DNA from: Nipponacmea schrenckii
Lineage: Eukaryota; Mollusca; Gastropoda; Lottiidae
DNA length: 64,000 nt
Assembly (NCBI GenBank): GCA_030562195.1
Contig: JAUJPP010000005.1
Span: 9,048,826 to 9,112,825, forward strand
Direction: 5' to 3'
Under the pieces are notes generated by a model. It was not told where the DNA came from. It was given only the letters and a program-made list of their open reading frames with translations, and did no database searches. Below are positions 46,601-55,600 of the stretch, in pieces (the stretch's first letter is position 1; each line of letters starts with the position of its first letter). The translations under genes were made by a program, and so were the position numbers.

Positions 46601-49600
46601 GAGTATAAATAAAATGCATTGAATTGAGTTTCACGTCCTCTTTTGCATCTAATGGACTAATGCAGTATGCAATGAGGTAAATTTCACCCTAATATTTTTG
46701 CATTTTCTGAATGTCTAGGAATATATCTGCATGGCCTGTAGCACACTGGGGCCTTGGTTTATTGTCCCATCCGAACAACTAGCCACCCTTGACTAGTATC
46801 ACTGACGACTGAAAAACCCGATAGTTTATCCCTTTGCCAGGGATCAAACGCTGAAACTTCACGTTAAGCGAGCAAGCCTCTAACTTACTGAGCCAAAGAT
46901 ATTTTAATAAGACCACAGGAGAATAAATTGAAGATGCTCTTAAGAGCGTTACCATACCAATTCCATCTTTATAAAACAACTTACCTATTTCTAAGGCCAT
47001 GATCTTTATACAGAGCTTCTACAATCTCCACATGGCTCTGTCCAATTCGTGGTGCTATGGTCATTTTAAACGGCTTGACTAACTCATGAGGTACAACATG
47101 TAATGGCTGAAAACAAAAATTAATTAAGAATTAAACATTGGTCTCAATCCAATTAACACCAATAATGTTAACGAGACCTTCGTTAAATTAATCTATTTAT
47201 ATATAAGATACATTTATCAATACAAATTCACTGTTGTACATGATTGGTTGTTTGAATTTGCCCAAAATCCTAGAACTACTGTTACCTTGACATCAGCAAA
47301 GTTGGCTGTTTCCAGGATAAATGACTTGGCATCATCTCGATTTCTTGCAATCTGGAAAACAAATTTGGAAATTTACTTAAAGAGAATGTAAGGTGAGTTT
47401 GGAAAAAACTTTTATGTGTATCAGGGACATTGATATCATTGATTTATTGTCCCTTTTAAACAACTGGCCACTTTTTACATGTCAGCCCTTACATTCCTCC
47501 GACCTGCGTCGCTTACAAGGGGAAACCAGGCTGAAAAATCAGAAAGTTTATTTCAACTTTAGCTGGGATTGAACCCTGGACCTTCAGGTTAGCGAGCAAG
47601 CATCTAACTCACTGAGACACCACAGCTCTCTACTGACAGGGTTGAAGTATTATCTTGACCTATACTGGGATTGAACCCTGGACCTTCAGGTTAGCGAGCA
47701 AGCATCTAACTCACAGAGCCACCATTGTCTACCAGCATGTTATTTTAATAGTAACAACTCACAGTATCTCCTGCTTTATGTAGTAAATTAGGCATTGTTC
47801 TTTCTACGGCTGTAGTAATATCACTCTTGGGTATCCTGAAATTATAACAGTGCTGAGGGGTCAAAGTTTGAGGTCAAAGGGTTAGGGTTAGGCTCATAAT
47901 ATTTCTTAAAAATCGGGATTACATTGTTTGAGAGAATAACGCATCTGGATTTGTATGTTGTATCTGAAACATGATTCGTGGGAAATGATACATTATGATG
48001 TATTATTGACTTACTTAAACTGAGACACAAATTCCGTTAATATCATGCGTAATAAATGGATTGCTGCTTTAAAAACCTGAAAAAAATACAAAAAAATGCT
48101 TGAGAATTAGAATTTCTATGACCCCAAGGGGCGACCGTCCCAAATTTATAAACTCTAATGAAAAATTGATTACCCCACATACTAGGGTTTACTGGAAAAA
48201 TGAAATGAAATGAATGAAGTTAACATGGAGACAGGCCCAATTGGAGAAACTCAGTAGGACATACTGGAAAATGAAAGAATGGAGTTAATGGATGAATAAA
48301 GAAAAAATCATTCCGAAAAGTGTACAATAGGGGAAATTATCCTAAAACAATGGTTGAGGTCAAATCTTGTGTTAGTCTTCCGTGTTAGTGTTAAGCGGTT
48401 AATTTGGTGTTATAATACAGTGTACTCTGAGTAATCCGACAAATATCGGGACTGCAAAATAATGTCAGATTAGCAAGTGTGTCTGATTACTTGGAGTAGA
48501 CTGTATATTAACATGAAGAATGAGTTCAAATTTTGTGTTATGTGATGGTGTTAACACTAACACGGAACACTAACGAGAGATTTGACCTCACCCAATGTCA
48601 CCTTGTTCCTGTTCAAATGTTAACAAGGCAATGAGGAGTTGAAAATCAAAATACTTACTGCATAAACTTTATCATCAATAGCTCTTTTGACGAGGAAAAT
48701 GGCTGCTCTCATCATATAACGAGCATCGTCTTTAGGTGTAGAGGGGGATAACTCTGTCATTCTTTTATATACAGCTAATAAGGCATCTTCTCGATATGAC
48801 CAGGTTTTAGAGTAAGCTTTAGAGACCTGAATTAATTAAGCGTTTTCAATAATAATTATTTAACAAGTTTTCTCAATTTTACAGGAATTCTCTTACTTTA
48901 TAACACCAGGTAAGTTCACTGATGAATATATACTCATATTGACCATTCTTGAGAAGTTAAATTTTATGTCTATTCTAAGACACAGTATCACTTTAAAATT
49001 AAATTTGTAAATTCTGATACATACCAAAGGTTCGCCAAAAACTTCAATTGGTTGAGAGGCATCTCGTAAATCTTTTTCCGTCATCGGTTCAGCCTCACCT
49101 ATAGGTTGAAAATATCAATAATAAACTCCATATTTTACATGGGTCATAATTAGGTCCAATACACAAGGACATGGTTCTGTCTAACATTCAGCCCATAGAG
49201 ACAAACATAGACTCTTTATTTTACATGGGTCAGATTAGGTCCAATACACAAGGACATGGTCCTGTCTAACATTCAGCCCATAGAGACAAACATAGACTCT
49301 TTATTTTACATGAGTCAGAATTAGGTCCAATACACAAAGACAATGTCTGGTCTAACATTCAGTCCATGGGAACAAACATAGACTTTTTATTTTACATGGG
49401 TCAGAGTTAGGTCCAATACAAAAGGACATGGCCCTGTCTAACATTCAGCCCATAGAGACAAACATAGACTCTTTATTTTACATGGGTCAGAGTTAGGTCC
49501 AATACTAAAGGACATGACCCTGTCTAACATTCAGTCCATGTATCTTCACAGTCCTCATCATCCAGTCCTACAGTACTGGAGGAAAAGAGTTATATATTTT

Positions 49601-52600
49601 ACCTATAGTATCATCATAGTCGTCATCACCCAGTCCGCCAGTATCAACCACAACTTCTTCCTCTTCTTCAGCTGTATATTCTGGAGCATGTCTACAATAT
49701 CAAATATAAACCCCTAGCTAATCTAACTAATTCTGATCACCATTCTGTCATAAAACAGCTTTCAATACACACTGAACTGAGGAATGCTTATTCTTTAAAA
49801 AATTTATAAGTGATGTGCTACTATATTCTTCAGCAAAGCAACCCCTATAAAGAGCCAATATATTTTATATACCAGTATATGTAAAACGATATTGCTAATC
49901 ATATCAAAGAACATTTTCTGTACCTTTTTGTCTAATGTCTGACTAAAATAGTTTTTAAATTCATTTCTCTAATGTCTGACTAACTTTCTCTGTATCAGTT
50001 TGTCTAATGTCTGACTAACTTACTCTGTATCAGTTTGTCTAATGTCTGACTAACTTACTCTGTGTCAGTTTGTCCTGATTTGTTAGTCTGACTAAACTTA
50101 CTCTATTTCTGCTAATATCTGACTTACTTACTCTGTTTCTGTCTTATATCTGACTAACTTACTCTGTTTCTGTCTAATGTCTGACTAACTTACTCTGTTT
50201 CTGTCTAATATCTGACTAACTTACTCTATTTCTGTCTAATGTCTGACTAACTTACTCTGTGTCAGTTTGACTAAATTGCTCTGCATTTGTTGTCTGACAA
50301 ATATACTTTGTATTTGTCTAATGTCTGACTAACTTCTCTGACTATACTCTGTTTCTGTCTAATATCGGACTTACTTACTTCTGTTTCTAGTCTAATGTCT
50401 GACTAACTTACTCTGTTTCTGTAGGCTGGTCATCAGGCGGAACTGATGCTTTGTTTTGATGAACTGGTAGGGGCCGATCTTCGTATGGGGTAACAGGTTT
50501 AGCAGAGGGCTCTACAACTACACTAGCTGGGCTGGGTTTGCTATCTTTATTTTTAGGTCTAATAAATAATATACAGCTGTTAGTACCTAAATCTAATATC
50601 AAATCCAGTCAGTTCCTTCACAAAAACCTGCCTTTTTCAAAGATTTTGCATGCACTTTTCACTTAACAATTTCGGTTATTTGTCAGAAAGCTCATTGCCC
50701 AAAATGCCTATCAGAAGATAAGAATCACGAATTCAAGGAATTTTCACAGGTAACCTGCCAAATTTGGTGTTAACTTTAAAGTTAAATTAAACTTTGCCAG
50801 TTAACAGAGCTCACTTTCAGATATCTATCTCATTTAACAGAATGATTATCCAGATTCAGATGAACAGAGAATCTGATTTTAAGTGTTCATTTTAGAAAAT
50901 GCTACACTACTATAAGAATATGAAACTAAGATGGAATTGACTGGATTTGAGCAATAATTGACAGAAATGAAAATGAAATGAATGGAGTTTTACATCCTAC
51001 TCTATAATAATTGACAGAAAGCCGATATCTAATATTAAGTTAATAAAGTCTAATATATTCTACTAATACTAAATCTGACTAAACACTCAAATAGGGCCTT
51101 ATTATACCATACTACATAAAAATCATTATATTCATTGGGGCTGATAATCATATATCTTGTGTGTATTAACTATTATGACAATGAAATGAAATAAATGGAG
51201 TTTTACTTCTACTTTTCTAGCTAATGAAGACAAATGTCCTTCAGAGTAATGAGGGAAATTTGTATTGTATTTAATTAAAATTTGTTAACAATGATAATGA
51301 TGCTATCATTTTATCAAGCTAATTGCTAAAAATCTAAGGAATGTAGGTAGAATGATATATATATATATATAGAAGAAAGGAAGCTTGAGAGAGGTACAAA
51401 TTATTTTATCAACTATATTTTTTTAGTTACCATGTAAAAGTTTATTGCAATAAAACTTACACTAAAGAGGGTAGGGGTCTTTCGTCATATCGCGGTGGTG
51501 TTTGTGGTGGGGTGGTGTTTTGATAGAGGTCGTCCAGTAATCTAGGTGGGGTCGGCTGACGTATTGGTTCTACAAAATATCAAACATTTTAAATAATGCT
51601 GAATTATTATAATCCATTAGCTGATGAAATGAAATAAATGAATGCAGTTCTGCGTCACTGACGGGAAAAACAAGGTGAATATCCAAAAGTTCATCACAAG
51701 CTTTGCTGGGATTGAACCCTGGACCTTCAGGTTAGTTGGGAAGCATCAAACTCACAGATCCATGGTGGCTCCCTATCCATAAACGATACTAAAAGAAATA
51801 GTATGAAATGGAGTTTTACTTCCTACTCTTCCGCATCTGATGGGTTATTGAAGACATGCGATGCCATGCAGGGTGAGAAATATAACATCCAATATCTACC
51901 CGAATTCAAGACTTACCTAAATCTATGGTAACTGGGTGTCTCGACTGAAATTAGATAAGTTGAGAAAATATTATGTGCCAACAAAATGCAAAATTTGAAG
52001 GTATTATTTATATCAGGGCTGGTGATTTGGCCATATATGCCGGTCATGACCGATTGTTTGTCTAAAATGACCGCTTGAATATAGGCACTGTCGGCCATCA
52101 AGTAAAGGTCAATTGATCCTTGAATGGCATTTAATAGTTGATATTATATAACACAGTAGAAGTCTTTATGGATTACAACTATTGTTTATTAATACTACTA
52201 TGTTTCAATAAGTATCCTCTTATCATTATCAACCAGATCAAACTACATAGAGAATCTTCTATACCTTGACTACATTTAATAGTTGATACATATAACACAG
52301 AAGAAGTCTTTATGGATTACAACTATTGTTTATTAATACTGCTACGTTTCAATAAGTATCCTCTTATCGTTATCAACCAGATCAAACTACTTCACAATGG
52401 AAGTCTAAAAATCTAAGCAAACCTTACCCCAGTTAGTTCTAGTAGATCATTGACATGATAATCTTTATAGCTCTGCAATCTTAGTTCGTCCATTTTGATT
52501 TTCTTAATTTGAGCTTTATCATAATCTTCATTTTCTACCGCCTGTCGTTTCTCAATTTCCATTTTACCCAGTTTTTCTCCTATCTGGTAAAATAAATGAT

Positions 52601-55600
52601 CCAATTAGCTAAAAGGTATACTGTGTCTTGGCAATGAACATAAAATCTACAAATTTTAAACTTAGTCAATAACAGTATAGATATACCTGCTGTCATAAAT
52701 AACATAACAGAATCCTTATATAATCTGATAAATCTAACAAAACGTTAAAATTTTAAACTTGGTCAATAAGAGTATATATTCATCAGTAGATATACCTGCT
52801 GTTATAAATAACATAACACAATCCTTATATAATCTGATAAATCTAACAAAACGTTAAAATTTTAAACTTGGTCAATAAGAGTATATATTCATCAGTAGAT
52901 ATACCTGCTGTCATAAATAACATAACAGAATCCTTATATAATCTGATAAATCTAACAAAACGTTAAAATTTTAAACTTGGTCAATAACGAGTATATATTC
53001 ATCAGTAGATATACCTGCTGTCATAAATAACATAACAGAATCCTTATATAATCTGATAAATCTAACAAAACGTTAAAATTTTAAACTTGGTCAATAAGAG
53101 TATATATTCATCAGTAGATATACCTGCTGTTATAAATAACATAACACAATCCTTATATAATCTGATAAATCAAACAAATTTTGTAATTATCCATAAAAAT
53201 GCAACTATGTTTTTTAATAAGTTGATTAGGAAACATAATCCATTTAATATACAACTTACTGTTTGTAATTCAGAAATAGCAATCTTTAATTTCTTGGCAT
53301 AATCATATCGTTCTTCTGTAAATATATAATATAGAATTACACTCTCTATTCAGATATTCAAACAAAATATTACATCTTTTCAAACTTGTCCAAGAAACAG
53401 ACTTTATCATTTCTAACTGTACCGCCAACAAACTTACTCCCTACTTTCGTTTTCAATAAACATCCACGAATAATTGTAGTTAGCTATTGAAACATCTGAA
53501 CCTATTGCATTGTTCTTTGGTCCAGAACCTAATCAGAGTCCATTATATTACGACGCCAGACTAAATCAGTTGAATGAGTCATGATATTTTGCGGTATAGA
53601 AAAGTTGTTATGAGATGTCATGCCTTTAAAATGTTTCCGAATTATCGCTGTGTCATTTTTCTATTATATCGAAAGATGTTCGCCAGTCTACTTACTCATA
53701 ATGTAAGGATCAGGGCTGTTGATTTAACTGTATTTGCCAGTCATGTCTAATAGGAGCTCCAAAATGACTTGACTGCAATTTTGATATCTAGGACGTCATC
53801 TTTTATGCAATTCTGCTAGATTTTTTGCAATTCGATGAAGAGGATAAGTACAAGATCTCTGTTTACATGAATTTTTAAAATCAAAGAGGATACAAACAAC
53901 AGTTCGGTCGAGGATACTTACGTAAGACAGCCTCCTGTTTTTTTCGTTCCAGTTTTCGGATGATTTGAGCTATTTCTGGATCCTGGTACATATCGAACGC
54001 CAAGTCATCTAGAGGGGAGATGTAGTCTGGTCTGAAAGAATACACATTGGATGAAAAATTTCAAGATTTGATGCAAAAATAAGGAGATTGGGTGAAACAT
54101 TTCAAAATTTGATGCAAATATCAAGAGATTTGGTGTGAAAATTTAAGATTGGGAGATAAAATCAGGAGACTGGGTGAAAAATTTCAAGATTGGGTTTAAA
54201 TCCGGAGTTTGGGAGATAAAATCAGGAGACTGGGTGAAAAATTTCAAGATTGGGTTCAAATGTGGTGATTTTTTCAAAGCATGTAAATTCATGAATTTTG
54301 AAAACATGGATACAAGGTTGATTCCATCTATTTAAAATTATTGCCAGTTTTATTTTGTTCTGAAAGCTATAGTAAATATTGACAATGTTAATTTTTCCAA
54401 AAGTGTTATTCACAACTTCTAAAATATATCCATTTAGACTAAAAATACGAGAGAAATTGGCTGATCAAGGTGTCTAGGCCTTTCATATTTCTGACTTAGT
54501 AAAAAAAAAACATAAGTTAGTTTAAGGTAAATAAATTATTAAATATTATATCTATATTAAAATAACTTCTTTCAATGGCATTTAGTAACTGGGTAATAAT
54601 TAACTCAACACAATAATATGGATAACAATTACTTTAATAAATAACTTGCAACGTTTCGACGAGGGATAAAAATATGTTTCTATGATAAGAAAAAGACGGA
54701 CGTACCTTCGTCGAAACGTTGCAAGTTATTTATTAAAGTAATTGTTATCCACATAATTGTGTTGAGTTAATATATTTAAAATAGAAAGTAAATAATAAAA
54801 ATCTGGTCTAAAAATAAATATTAAATAAAAATTTCATAATAAAAAAGTTATCTAGTAAGAAAAATTATTCTACTTGAAAAAAATTTATTAAGACTGCTGT
54901 TTTGGTATTAAATTGTACTTAAAGTTGAAAATGTTAAAATGGCAGCTGTAGGGCTTGTTGTTGAAAGACCGAAACAACTATATTTTACAAAGATAACAAC
55001 TTAGGTTCACAGTTAAGGATCCTTTCTACCAGCTGATCCTTGGCCAAACCTCTTGGTATTGATTTTACAAGGATAACAACTTAGGTTCACAGTTAAGGAT
55101 CCTTTCTACCAGCTGGTCCTTGGCCAAACCTCTTGGTATTGATTTTACAAGGATAACAACTTAGGTTCACAGTTAAGGATCCTTTCTACCAGCTGATCCT
55201 TGGCCAAACCTCTTGGTATTGATTTTACAAGGATAACAACTTAGGTTCACAGTTAAGGATCCTTTCTACCAGCTGATCCTTGGCCAAACCTCTTGGTATT
55301 GATTTTACAAGGATAACAACTTAGGTTCACAGTTAAGGATCCTTTCTACCAGCTGACCCTTTGGGCCCAAAACCTCTTGGTATTGATTTTACAAGGATAA
55401 TAACTTAGGTTCACTGTTAATGATCCTTTCTACCAGTCGGTCAATGGTCAACCTCTTGGTATTCCTGGATATCTGTACCCATTTACAGCTGGAACTTAAG
55501 ATTGTCACGAAATGAACTTTTATTGGTCGATATCATTGTGATAAACCAATCAAATTCGAGAAATCTTTCCATATGAAAATCAGTAATGGTATATCCAGCA

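Noticed and set aside
47560..47735. Possible functional tRNA genes (A- and B-box-like words)
   Set aside because: The words are inside SINE-A heads, do not fold into a complete cloverleaf by eye, and recur in degenerate form across the window.
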